Shown in pieces: positions 16,738 through 25,207 of a stretch of DNA of 64,000 nt. Every line of letters starts with the position of its first letter. The first letter of the stretch is position 1. The stretch spans positions 1-64,000 of the forward strand of contig JBCBSZ010000018.1 in assembly GCA_039818945.1 (NCBI GenBank), read 5' to 3'. The notes below the pieces were generated by a model. It searched no databases. It was not told where the DNA came from and saw only the letters and a program-made list of their open reading frames with translations. Origin of the DNA: JBCBSZ01 sp039818945. Lineage in GTDB: Bacteria; Actinomycetota; Acidimicrobiia; Acidimicrobiales; Poriferisodalaceae. The position numbers and the translations under genes were made by a program.

Positions 16738-18429
16738 TTGACGGCACCGGCTCCCCCGAGGAGCGAGACGCCGATCGACGTCCACGTCGAGCGATCGGCG
16801 GGCGACCGGGCCAGCCAGCTCGGTTGGCCCGCCGTCTCGGCGGTCGTCGCCGCGCTCGTCGTCATCCCGATCGGCTTCCTGGCCGTCGGCATCCTCGATC
16901 CCAACGTCGAGGTCTGGCGCCAGCAGTGGCGGACCCGGCTCCCCGGTCAGCTGGTCGACACGGCGGTGCTGCTCATCGGCGTGAGCATCGGCTCGCTGTT
17001 GCTCGGCGCCGGGCTCGCGTGGCTCGTGAGCGCCTACCGCTTCCCCGGCTCGCGATTCTTCGGGTGGATGCTCATCGCCCCCCTCGCGATGCCGTCCTAC
17101 GTGCTCGGTTTCGTCACGCTGTCGGTGATCGGCTTCACCGGCCCGGTGCAGAACTGGTGGCGCGACACCTTCGGCCAGAACGCCTGGTTCCCCGAGGTGC
17201 GCTCGATGGGCGGCGCCATCGTGGTGTTCACGCTCGTGCTGTACCCCTACGTCTTCCTCCTCGCCCGCGCAGCGCTGGCCGACCAGGCCGGTGGCGCCTA
17301 CGAGGTCGCCCGCAGCCTCGGCGCCGGACCCTTCGAGGCAGCTCGCCGGGTGCTGTTCCCGTTGTTGCGTCCTGCACTCGCCGCTGGCGTGGCCGTCGTG
17401 ATGATGGAGACGCTCACCGACTTCGCCACGGTGCAGTACTTCGGGGTGGACACGATCTCGGTCGGTGTGTTCCGCATCTGGCGGGGCACCTTCGACCGCG
17501 ATGCCGCCTCCGAGTTCGCCACGCTCGTCCTGGTCGTCGCGCTGATGATCATCGGGCTCGAGCGCGCGCTCCGCGGCCGGGCCCGGTTCGGCGAGGCCGG
17601 CGGCGCAGCCGCCGGTGTCGGCCCCCGCCAACTCCGGGGCGGGCGCGCCGTCGCAGCCACGGCGGCCTGCGCCACCGTGCTCGCCGCCTCGTTCGCCGCT
17701 CCCACCCTCCAGCTCATCTCGTGGGCGGTCGACGAGGCGACCGGCCCACGCGGGACGCCCCTGGTCGATCGGTTCACCGAGTTCCTCCAGAACTCGCTGA
17801 TCCTCGCCACCCTCACCGCGATCGTCTGCGTCGTCGTCGCCCTCGTGATCACGAACGCCCCCCGGTTCTCGGGCGGGCGCGGCACCCGGGTCTCTGCCCG
17901 GTTGACCGCGGTCGGGTACGCCGTGCCCGGGCCCGTCGTTGCCATCGGTGTGGTCCTGGCGCTCGTCGCGCTCGACGACGTCCTCGAGGGCATCGGCCTG
18001 GGCCTGCCGGGCGTGGTCGCCACCGGCTCGCTCGTCGGGCTCGTGTACGCCTACAGCATCCGCTTCCTCGCACCAGGACTCAACGCGATCGAGGCCGGCC
18101 TCGGGCAGGTGCCGGAGGAGGTGACGGCGTCGGCCAGGAGCCTGGGCAGCCGGCCGAGCTCGGTCATGGGCCGGATCCACATCCCGCTCGCCCGGACGAG
18201 CGTGCTGACCGGCGCCGTGCTGGTGGCGGTCGATGCGGTGAAGGAGCTTCCGATCGCGCTGCTCCTCCGACCGATCGGCTTCAACACCCTCCCGGTCTGG
18301 ACGTACAACCTCGCCTCCGAGTCGCGCTTCGAGCAGGCAGCGCTCCCGGCGCTGGCGATCATCGTCGTCGCGCTCGTGCCGGTCGGGTTGCTGTCCCGGC
18401 AGCTCTCCCGCAACGCTGGGCGCACGTGA
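16738..18429 (+). CDS. fbpB: Ferric-iron ABC transporter permease (FbpB type, duplicated membrane domain)
   Basis: The 563-residue protein contains about twelve membrane helices in two halves, each with an EAA-type cytoplasmic loop: EVARSLGAGPFEAARRVLFPLLRPAL near residue 200, and EEVTASARSLGSRPSSVMGRIHIP in the second half. This tandem arrangement is that of FbpB/SfuB. No ATG is available near the domain start. A TTG at 16738, one base after the FbpA stop codon, best fits the spacing, but the start is uncertain by several codons. Its stop overlaps the ATPase start (GTGA). Confidence 0.88.
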   Translation: MTAPAPPRSETPIDVHVERSAGDRASQLGWPAVSAVVAALVVIPIGFLAVGILDPNVEVWRQQWRTRLPGQLVDTAVLLIGVSIGSLLLGAGLAWLVSAYRFPGSRFFGWMLIAPLAMPSYVLGFVTLSVIGFTGPVQNWWRDTFGQNAWFPEVRSMGGAIVVFTLVLYPYVFLLARAALADQAGGAYEVARSLGAGPFEAARRVLFPLLRPALAAGVAVVMMETLTDFATVQYFGVDTISVGVFRIWRGTFDRDAASEFATLVLVVALMIIGLERALRGRARFGEAGGAAAGVGPRQLRGGRAVAATAACATVLAASFAAPTLQLISWAVDEATGPRGTPLVDRFTEFLQNSLILATLTAIVCVVVALVITNAPRFSGGRGTRVSARLTAVGYAVPGPVVAIGVVLALVALDDVLEGIGLGLPGVVATGSLVGLVYAYSIRFLAPGLNAIEAGLGQVPEEVTASARSLGSRPSSVMGRIHIPLARTSVLTGAVLVAVDAVKELPIALLLRPIGFNTLPVWTYNLASESRFEQAALPALAIIVVALVPVGLLSRQLSRNAGRT

Positions 18430-19472
18430 GCGCGCCACCACCCCTCGAGATCCGCGGTCTGACGAAGGCCTTCGACGACGTGCTCGCCGTCGACCGGATC
18501 GATCTGACGCTGACCGACAACGAGCTGCTCGCCCTGGTGGGACCCAGCGGCTGTGGGAAGTCCACGTTGCTCCGCATGATCGCCGGCCTGGTCGCCGCGG
18601 ACAGCGGGACGATCGAGCTCTCGGGCCGGCTGGTCGAGGACGGGTCGGTGCGCCTTCCCCCTGAGCGCCGTCCGGCCGGGCTGGTGTTCCAGGAGCACGC
18701 GCTCTTCCCGCACCTGTGTGTGCGGGACAACGTCGGCTTCGGCGTGCGGGGCAGGTCGAAGCGCGAGACCGCGGCTCGGGTCGGCGAGATGCTCGAGCTC
18801 GTGAGCTTGGCTGACCACGGCGACCGATATCCGCACGAGCTCTCCGGCGGCGAGCGGCAACGGGTGGCCCTCGCACGGGCGCTGGCTCCCTCGCCTGCGC
18901 TGATGCTGTTCGACGAGCCGTTCGCCAGCCTCGACCACAACCTCCGCGTGCAGCTCCGCCAGGAAGTCGTGGCCGCGCTGAAGGCCACGGCGACGCCAGC
19001 GGTGTTCGTGACCCACGACCAGCGCGAGTCGTTGGCGATCGCCGACCGCGTCGCCGTCATGCGCGCCGGCCGCATCGTCCAGCTCGACACGCCGGTCGAC
19101 GTCTTCCACGGACCGATCGACGCCTTCGTCGGCGCCTTCATGGGCGAAGCGACCTTCCTCCCCATCGAGCTCTCGACCACGCCCCCCTCGACGGAGCTCG
19201 GCCCGGTCGACCTCGGAGGGGTGGACACCTCCACGGCCTGCGCGATGGTCAGGCCCGACGACGTCATCTTCGTGCCCGACGCCGCCGGCACGGCCGAGAT
19301 CGTGGCGACCGAGTACCACGGCAGCGCCTGGCTGGCGACCGCCCGCCTCCGGGATGGACTGACCGTGCTCGCTGCCAGCTCGCACCTCGACCCCCCGTCG
19401 TTGGGCCAACGCGGGCGACTCGCGCTGGTCGACGGCCACCGACAGGTCGTGGTCCCCCGCGATGAGCGCTGA
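18426..19472 (+). CDS. fbpC: Ferric-iron ABC transporter ATP-binding protein (FbpC type)
   Basis: GTG at 18426 gives 348 residues. The ATPase domain has Walker A GPSGCGKST (39-47), signature LSGGERQRV, Walker B LMLFDEPFASLD and THDQRESLAIADRV. A C-terminal TOBE-like regulatory domain of roughly 100 residues follows and contains AMVRPDDVIFV. Length and layout match FbpC/PotA-class ATPases. The stop TGA sits in the palindrome GCTGAGCTCAGC, which also contains the stop of the convergent ferredoxin gene two bases away. Confidence 0.92.
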   Translation: MSAPPPLEIRGLTKAFDDVLAVDRIDLTLTDNELLALVGPSGCGKSTLLRMIAGLVAADSGTIELSGRLVEDGSVRLPPERRPAGLVFQEHALFPHLCVRDNVGFGVRGRSKRETAARVGEMLELVSLADHGDRYPHELSGGERQRVALARALAPSPALMLFDEPFASLDHNLRVQLRQEVVAALKATATPAVFVTHDQRESLAIADRVAVMRAGRIVQLDTPVDVFHGPIDAFVGAFMGEATFLPIELSTTPPSTELGPVDLGGVDTSTACAMVRPDDVIFVPDAAGTAEIVATEYHGSAWLATARLRDGLTVLAASSHLDPPSLGQRGRLALVDGHRQVVVPRDER

Positions 19473-19474
19473 GC

Positions 19475-19825
19475 TCAGCCGGTGGCGCGACGCGCCCGTC
19501 GAATCGCTCGACGTCCGCGCTTGCCGTCGACGCTCAACTCGGTCGCGTCGGGTCCGAGCCGACCCGACCGACCCAGCTCGACGATCGCCCGTCGAGCCCG
19601 ACCGCGCCTGACCCGCCGCACCACGACCGGACTCGAGCCGACGGGTTCGACGACCGCCACGGGCCCGTGACACACGCCCAGGCACGGCGCATCGACCACC
19701 GGCACCTCCTGGCGGCACAGCGCTTCCCGCAACTTGCGGTGGGCGGAGCGCTCGTCGGCTGCGCAGTCCGACCCGACGCACAGCACCACGCGAGGACTCC
19801 TCCGATCCTTCGATCTCGACGTCAC
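19475..19825 (-). CDS. Thioredoxin-like 2Fe-2S ferredoxin domain protein
   Basis: The 116-residue protein has VVLCVGSDCAADE near residue 14 and DAPCLGVCHGPVAVVEP near residue 44. This is the two-plus-two cysteine arrangement of thioredoxin-like [2Fe-2S] ferredoxins, followed by a very basic tail of about 35 residues. It starts at a GTG overlapping the stop of the SIP gene (GTGA), so it is made together with the siderophore reductase and could supply or receive electrons from its flavin. The long Arg-rich tail is unusual and might dock on the acidic partner or on nucleic acid. Confidence 0.78.
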   Translation of the reverse strand: MTSRSKDRRSPRVVLCVGSDCAADERSAHRKLREALCRQEVPVVDAPCLGVCHGPVAVVEPVGSSPVVVRRVRRGRARRAIVELGRSGRLGPDATELSVDGKRGRRAIRRARRATG

Positions 19826-20900
19826 GGCTCGACCCGTCGCCAGTATCCGGTCATGTGGACCTGCTCGGCCGCGAGACCGAGCTCGCGACGCAGCAGACGC
19901 CGTGCTGCGCTGATCTGACGGGACTCACCGGCCCCGAAGGCGAAGAGGCCATCGACCTCGCCGACGACGGTCCGCATGATGTCCAGGTACACGTCGGGCC
20001 CGGCGCCCACCTCGGCCCGGTGGAGCCAGTGCACGGTGGCGCGCTCCGGCATCGGTAGGTGGTGGTCGACGTCGTCGACGAGGCAGACCACCTCCGCCGG
20101 ATGGCCCGATTGCAGCTCCTCGACGATCGCGCTGACCGCTGGAACGCCGGTCTCGTCGCAGACGAGGAGATGGCCGGTCGTGGCGGCGGGCGGCTCGTAG
20201 GCCGATCGTGGACCCCAGAGCGCGACGTCATCGCCGACCCGTGCCTGCGCCGCCCAGCCCGATACGCCGCCGCCGTGACCGTGCAGGAGGATCCACAGAT
20301 GAGCTCGCCGTCCTCGGGACGTCGGCGCCGGGTGGTGTACGTGGCACCGACCGGTTGCTGATCCTGCGGGAGCAGGTCGATGTCGGTCAGCGTCGCTCCG
20401 GCGGGAACGGCGAGTGGAGCGTCAGTGGCGCCGACCATGACGAAGAAGAACTCATCGCCACCGAGCACGGGCATGCCGTCGAGGCCGCCGATCGTCAGCT
20501 CCACCATGGTCGCCGCCACCATCCGCCGCCCCACGACCGTCCCCCGCCACGTCCGCAACGCGCCGGCGAGCTCGAGCTCGGTCTCGATGCTCGTCACCGG
20601 GTGCTCCGGCCGCTCGTCGCGTGCCATGGCGAGCAGGCCGAACAGCGCGGTCTGCAGGTCCTCGATCGATGCGACCGACCCGGCGAAGTCGAGGCGGCGG
20701 GACCGGGCGGAGCCATCGAGCCGCAGCGCGACGCCGTCGGCATCGATGGCGTCGACCGTCGCCTCCCGGACGGGACCGTCGGCGACGAGCGAGGCCACGA
20801 ACGCCAAGCTGTCACCGTGGTTGGCCTCGAGGTGCTCGACGACGTGTCGGATCTCCGACGTGAGCTCCGGCCGGAAGCCGCTGACGGTGGTGTCGATCAT
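19822..20900 (-). pseudogene. DUF2470-SIP fusion siderophore-interacting protein, frameshifted
   Basis: From ATG 20900 the first frame encodes a DUF2470 module (EIRHVVEHLEANHGDSLAFV) and then the SIP flavin barrel through ATYTTRRRRPEDGELI. The C-terminal SIP half lies in another frame (WILLHGHGGGVSGWAAQARVGD through GEVDGLFAFGAGESRQ to GYWRRVEP). The span is 1079 bp, two more than a multiple of three. The break falls at a TGTG dinucleotide repeat (plus-strand 20294-20297). Removing one TG restores GELIWILLHG, exactly the expected SIP sequence, and gives a 358-residue protein. It is either a recent inactivating slip or an assembly error. The intact coupling to the ferredoxin (GTGA) and lack of other decay favour recent or artefactual damage. 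Confidence 0.8.
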
Positions 20901-20922
20901 CCGTTCCACCCCGTTCCCACGC

Positions 20923-21489
20923 TCACCGGAGCCGTTCGAGGGCGGCGACGGCGCTCGCGACCTCGTCGGCCGCACACGAAGCCGCACGGGCCGCGACGAC
21001 CTCGCGGACCTCCAGTTCGCGCTCGGGATCGCACAGCGGGAAGAGGGCGTGCACGAGCGTGATGCCGAGCTCCCGGTCGCACTCGACCTGCACGCGGACC
21101 GCCGACGGGGCCGAGCTGGCGTCGCACGCCGCATCCGCTCGAGCGGTCTCATCGAGCGCGGCCGCGAAGACGCACATGCCCCACCGCCCGTCGACCTCGA
21201 CCCGAAGCAGCCCCTGGGCCTCGATCTCGACCTCTCGACGCCCGAAGAGCACGACATCGATCGGCGCTGCCGTCTCGAGTCCGAGCGCCTCGGCCATCGG
21301 TTGCCGAGCTCCGTCGAGGAGCAGACGGACCAGGCGATGGAACTCGACCGGACCGACCGTCTCGCGCCGGCAGTGCCGCGGGGCTCGCCACGATGCGACG
21401 CGGACGCCCGGACGCGACGGGTGGTTCACCGCGACACCGACCCCGGGGACCCATCGTGCGAGCGTCGCGGCCTTCCTGATCGCGACCAC
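20923..21489 (-). CDS. Uncharacterised protein of the iron-island paralogous family (copy 3)
   Basis: This 188-residue protein shares the layout of the genes at 14494 and 15039: ATLARWVPGVGVAVNHPSRPGVRVASW at the N-terminus, GLLRVEVDGRWGMCVFAAAL in the middle, VRVQVECDRELGITLVHALFPL, and a closing helix CAADEVASAVAALERL. The only start in the open frame is GTG 21489, since an in-frame TAG lies 12 codons upstream. It ends 22 bp before the DUF2470-SIP gene in the same orientation. Copy 3 is therefore tied to a siderophore reductase, while copies 1 and 2 sit behind a heme importer. Function unknown; binding of heme, siderophore or an iron-bearing degradation product is a guess. Confidence 0.72.
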   Translation of the reverse strand: MVAIRKAATLARWVPGVGVAVNHPSRPGVRVASWRAPRHCRRETVGPVEFHRLVRLLLDGARQPMAEALGLETAAPIDVVLFGRREVEIEAQGLLRVEVDGRWGMCVFAAALDETARADAACDASSAPSAVRVQVECDRELGITLVHALFPLCDPERELEVREVVAARAASCAADEVASAVAALERLR

Positions 21490-21567
21490 CCTGCCGTCGG
21501 CGCAGCCGGGGACGGGCTCGGACTACGTCGACTCCATCACCGGATGATAGGGATACCTTGCATGGAC

Positions 21568-21580
21568 TGACAAGCTGTCA
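21568..21580. promoter_or_regulatory. Inverted repeat TGACA-N3-TGTCA before copy 3
   Basis: The dyad TGACAAGCTGTCA lies in the 102-bp gap between the 113-residue protein and copy 3 of the unknown family, about 80 bp upstream of the copy 3 start. The half-sites TGACA and TGTCA are also the outer arms of the palindrome at 25208-25225, but the spacing differs (3 versus 8). A common regulator is possible but not shown. Confidence 0.35.
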
Positions 21581-21591
21581 CGTAAGAGGAC

Positions 21592-21933
21592 TCAGTCCAC
21601 TCGAACGAGCACCGGCACGCCGTCGACGGCGAGCTCCAGCCCGATCGACAGCGGCACCGGGACGCTGGCGAGACGACGCCCGCTTCGCCCGACGATCGAG
21701 CACGCCACCCTCGATGCCGCGGCGTCCACCGACACCTCGACGTGGGCCAACCGACGCATCGAGCCCTTCCACGCCGCGGCGCGGCCGGTCGCTGGCACCG
21801 CCGGGAGGTCCACGGCCCTCGTCGTCCCGTCGGCGCGGCCGACCAGCCGCGTCACACCCTCGCGGACCGCGACCTCGTCGACGAGATAGGCGCCCTTCCA
21901 CTGTTGGCGCACTGGCGCTTCGAGCTGTTCCAT
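21592..21933 (-). CDS. Small uncharacterised protein
   Basis: The 113-residue product starts at ATG 21933 after a weak AAGG ribosome site. It has QWKGAYLVDEVAVREGVTRLVGR near the N-terminus and a beta-rich C-terminal half (HVEVSVD, VACSIVGRSGRR, IGLELAVDGVPVLVRVD). No transmembrane segment or signal peptide is visible. It precedes copy 3 of the unknown family in the same orientation and may be transcribed with it, although the intervening 102 bp contain a dyad. I do not recognise the family. Confidence 0.55.
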   Translation of the reverse strand: MEQLEAPVRQQWKGAYLVDEVAVREGVTRLVGRADGTTRAVDLPAVPATGRAAAWKGSMRRLAHVEVSVDAAASRVACSIVGRSGRRLASVPVPLSIGLELAVDGVPVLVRVD

Positions 21934-22050
21934 CGCTCTACCTTCGCTGCACTGTCAGGTGACCCGAAGGTACTGCACGAGGCGACCTCATGGCACCGTG
22001 CCGGCCGGCGATGCGCCGCGTGGAGTGGCCCGTGTAAGGTGCCCTTCAAC

Positions 22051-23058
22051 ATGGACGTGCAGAACCCCGAAATGGCCACGGTGCTCACCGAGCGGCCCAC
22101 CGTCGTCACGGGCGCCGCCGGCTTCATCGGATCGCACCTCGTCGATGCGCTGCTCGCCCTCGGCGCCGAGGTCGTCGGCATCGACGATCTCGACCCGTGG
22201 TACGCACCGGAGCGCAAGCTCGCGAACCTCGCCGCTGCTGCCGATCACGACCGCTTCTCGTTCCACCGCAGCCCGGTCGACGACCCCGGCCTCGAGTCCG
22301 TGTGGCGCGACGCCGGCGTCGTCTTCCACCTCGCTGGTCGACCTGGCGTGCAGGACTCCTGGGGAGCGGGCTTCGACGAGTGCGCTCGACGGAACGTGAC
22401 CGCGACGCAGGCCGTCCTCGAGGCGGGACTGAGCGCCGACGTCGAGCGGGTCGTGCTGGCGTCGAGCTCGTCGGTGTACGGCTCCAGCGCGCGCCGTGGG
22501 ACCGAGCGGCTGCTCCGCCCGGTCAGCCCGTACGGGGTGACAAAGCTGGCCGCCGAGCAACTCGCTGCGACCTACGGCGACCGCGGGCTGGATGTCGCGA
22601 GCCTCCGCTACTTCACGGTGTTCGGCCCACGCCAGCGCCCCGACATGGCCATCCACCGCCTGATCGAGGCGACGGGCGAGTCGGCGCCACCCTTCGTCCG
22701 ACGCGGCAGCGGCGACCAGCGGCGTCAGTTCACCTTCGTCGCCGACGTCGTGGCCGCGACCCTCGCCGCTGCCGTCTCACCGTTCGGGACCGGCGAGGCG
22801 TTCGATGTCGGCGGCGGCGCCTCCACGTCGCTCAACGAGCTGGTGGCCCTGGTCGAGGAGCTCACCGAACGACCGGTGCGACTCGTCGCGGGACCAGCGG
22901 CGGCCGGCGACCCGGCCGCGGTCACCGCCGATACCGAGCGCACGCGCCGCGTGCTCGGCTGGCGACCGGCGTGGTCGCTCGCCGACGGACTCGCCGAGCA
23001 GACCGCGTGGCACGCTCAGCGGCGACCGACCGGCGGGGAGATCGCGCTCGCCGGCTGA
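22051..23058 (+). CDS. NAD-dependent sugar-nucleotide epimerase/dehydratase (extended SDR)
   Basis: The 335-residue protein has the extended-SDR Rossmann motif VTGAAGFIGSHL near residue 20, LDPWYAPERKLANL, VVLASSSSVYGSS with the catalytic Ser, and SPYGVTKLAAEQL with the Tyr-x-x-x-Lys pair. The C-terminal ERTRRVLGWRPAWSLADGL is typical of UDP-glucuronate/UDP-glucose 4-epimerases. It likely interconverts nucleotide sugars for surface glycans. ATG 22051 is used; ATG 22072 is an alternative seven codons in. Its 3' end overlaps the convergent membrane-protein gene by 43 bp. Confidence 0.87.
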   Translation: MDVQNPEMATVLTERPTVVTGAAGFIGSHLVDALLALGAEVVGIDDLDPWYAPERKLANLAAAADHDRFSFHRSPVDDPGLESVWRDAGVVFHLAGRPGVQDSWGAGFDECARRNVTATQAVLEAGLSADVERVVLASSSSVYGSSARRGTERLLRPVSPYGVTKLAAEQLAATYGDRGLDVASLRYFTVFGPRQRPDMAIHRLIEATGESAPPFVRRGSGDQRRQFTFVADVVAATLAAAVSPFGTGEAFDVGGGASTSLNELVALVEELTERPVRLVAGPAAAGDPAAVTADTERTRRVLGWRPAWSLADGLAEQTAWHAQRRPTGGEIALAG

Positions 23059-24407
23059 GCGTCGGCGAGAGCCGGTCGCCGACCCAGCTCCCGCCAGACC
23101 GCGACGCAACTCAGTCCCAGGACCACGATCCACACCAGGTACCTTGCCCAGTCGGCGACCCCCGGATCGCGTAGCTCCGGCAAGAGCGTCGACCAGACCT
23201 GGAACCAGGGGTTCGCCGTCGACTCGAAGTCGACGATGATCGTCCTGCGATCGGTCGACGCCTCGACGACGAGCCAGAGCCAGGTCGCCGCTCCGATGAG
23301 CGACCCGACGACGACCGGAACGAGGAGCGTTCGGATCCGATCGACCAGCACGGCCAGCGCAACGATCCCGAGCGGCAGGACCACCACCACCTGGCGACCG
23401 GGCCACCACCAGCCGTGCATCGTGAGCGCGATCCACGTCGCGACCGCCCAGCCGACGAGGAAGGTCGCCACGAGCAGGGTCGCCTCTCGGCCTCGGTGCC
23501 GCACGAGCCCGACGAGGGCGGCCGGGAGCAGCAGCAGCGAGGGCGTCCATGCCCCCAGGCCGAAGCCGCGATCGATCAGGAGCCCCACGAGCCGACGGGA
23601 CCGTCCGACGTAGTCGGGGTCGCGTCCGACGACGAGCAACTCACCGTCGACGAAGTGGTCGCCGGCCGCGTAGACCGTCCAACCCCCGTAGATCCGCTGG
23701 TGCAGGAGCAGGTAGACGAGACCCATGACGGCGAAGGCACCGCCGACGACGGCGAGGGCACGTTGCCGATCCCGCAGCCTCCACAGCAGCGCCAGCGCGA
23801 GGACGACCGCCACCGGTGCGTACTTGACCGCCAACCACGGCAGCGCCACGACGGCGATGACGACCACGGCCACGGCTCTGCGGTCGAGCCGACCCATGAG
23901 GGCGCCGACCCCGGCGACCACGCACAACCCGGCGGGGAGCTCCGGGTAGACCTGGGTGGCGTAGGACGTGAGCGGCGGAGCGACGAAGGCGGACGTCACC
24001 ACCGTCGCCGCGATCCTACTGTCGACGCCGAAGCGGCGGACGGCGACCCACGCAGTGACGGCTGCGGTGAGTGCTCCGATCGCGGCGAGCGCGGCCTTCG
24101 CCCCCGCCCAACCGCCCACCCGCATGGGTACGGCGAGGACGGCGGGAAGGAGCGGATCGTGCGGGCTGAGGCGCTGGCCTGCGTCGTTCAGCTCGATCGT
24201 CTGCGGGTTGAGGTTCACCTCGTGGAAGGGGCGGAACTCCTCCGCGGCGATCTCGTCGCTGATGTCGAGGTCGAGGTCGGTACCGAGGCTGAGCGCCGTC
24301 AGGAGGTACTGCGGCTCGTCGGCGCTCGTGCGGGCGCCGTAGGTGGCTCGGGCGTCGAGGGCGGCGAGCGCGACCACGAACGTGATCCCTGCCACGACCA
24401 GCAACAC
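23016..24407 (-). CDS. Polytopic membrane protein, probable GT-C-type glycosyltransferase or mannosyltransferase-like
   Basis: The 463-residue protein has roughly ten to eleven membrane helices. The first extracytoplasmic loop contains ARTSADEPQYLLTALSL, an acidic-residue motif in the place where GT-C glycosyltransferases (PMT/ArnT class) keep their catalytic Asp/Glu. A longer outward loop near residue 50-75 is rich in Asp and Glu. Between a sugar epimerase and a GT2 transferase, a role in cell-envelope glycosylation with polyprenyl-phosphate sugars is plausible but unproven. GTG 24407 is the first usable start and has no obvious ribosome site, so the N-terminus is uncertain. Confidence 0.6.
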   Translation of the reverse strand: MLLVVAGITFVVALAALDARATYGARTSADEPQYLLTALSLGTDLDLDISDEIAAEEFRPFHEVNLNPQTIELNDAGQRLSPHDPLLPAVLAVPMRVGGWAGAKAALAAIGALTAAVTAWVAVRRFGVDSRIAATVVTSAFVAPPLTSYATQVYPELPAGLCVVAGVGALMGRLDRRAVAVVVIAVVALPWLAVKYAPVAVVLALALLWRLRDRQRALAVVGGAFAVMGLVYLLLHQRIYGGWTVYAAGDHFVDGELLVVGRDPDYVGRSRRLVGLLIDRGFGLGAWTPSLLLLPAALVGLVRHRGREATLLVATFLVGWAVATWIALTMHGWWWPGRQVVVVLPLGIVALAVLVDRIRTLLVPVVVGSLIGAATWLWLVVEASTDRRTIIVDFESTANPWFQVWSTLLPELRDPGVADWARYLVWIVVLGLSCVAVWRELGRRPALADAQPASAISPPVGRR

Positions 24408-24480
24408 GCGCCGTAGGGAATCGGTCGTCTCGGCGTCGCCGGCATCCTCCGCCGATCGTTCGCCGGCCGGTGCGGCGGTC

Positions 24481-25179
24481 TCAGGCAGGGGCGGTCGCGG
24501 CCTGATCGACCACGGTGACGAGGATGCGCTCGGCGGAGAACGCGCTGATGCCGATGATGCTGTCGCCCATCGCGAGCGTGGTCGTGCCGTCGGGCGCCGA
24601 CGAGACGACCTTCCCCTCGCGACCCGGCATCACGCCACCCTCCTCGAGGTACGCCAGCTCGCCGGGCTGGAACTCCAGCTCCTCGGGGATGCGCTCGACG
24701 ACGAAGCTGCCCTGCACCGGCACCTGACCGAGCGCACAGGCGCCGGTCGGCGGCGCGTAGTCGGCACCCGGGATGGGGTTGCCGTGCGGGCACGTCTTGG
24801 GATCGCCGAGCACCCGCGAGAGCGCGTCCTCGACCGCTGGAGAGATCACGTGCTCCCACCGCCCCGCCTCGTGATGGGCCTCGGCCCAGCTGAGCTCGAG
24901 CACGTCGGTCAGGAACCGCTCGGCGAGGCGATGGCGCCGCACGACGGTGGTCGCGAGCTGCCGACCCTCGTCGGTCAGCGAGATCCGCGAGTCGGCGCCG
25001 ATCTCGACCAGGCCCTCGCGCTCCATCCGACGGACCATCTCCGACACCGCCGGCCGGGAGACCTCCAAGCGCTCGGCGATGCGCGCCTGGATCACCTCGA
25101 CACCGTCCTCGTCCAGCTCGAAGATCGTCTCGCTGTACTCCTCGAACGCCGGATGATGCTCTGCGGACTCGTACGGCAT
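24481..25179 (-). CDS. DtxR/MntR-family metal-dependent transcriptional regulator
   Basis: With ATG 25179 the protein has 232 residues, the usual DtxR/IdeR length. It contains a winged helix (VIQARIAERLEVSRPAVSEMV, about 29-49), a dimerisation and metal domain (RRHRLAERFL with His83 and Glu87; HHEAGRWEHV with His102, Glu109 and His110), CPHGNPIP at 130-137, and a C-terminal SH3-like domain. The residue equivalent to DtxR Cys102/MntR Glu99 is Gly106. Glu14 and Glu17 occupy the places of MntR Asp8 and Glu11, so it looks more manganese- than iron-type. A frame extension to a TTG at 25236 would run through the palindromic operator and is rejected. Confidence 0.88.
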   Translation of the reverse strand: MPYESAEHHPAFEEYSETIFELDEDGVEVIQARIAERLEVSRPAVSEMVRRMEREGLVEIGADSRISLTDEGRQLATTVVRRHRLAERFLTDVLELSWAEAHHEAGRWEHVISPAVEDALSRVLGDPKTCPHGNPIPGADYAPPTGACALGQVPVQGSFVVERIPEELEFQPGELAYLEEGGVMPGREGKVVSSAPDGTTTLAMGDSIIGISAFSAERILVTVVDQAATAPA

Positions 25180-25207
25180 GGTCCGAACCCTAGCATCGGG
25201 CGTGCTC

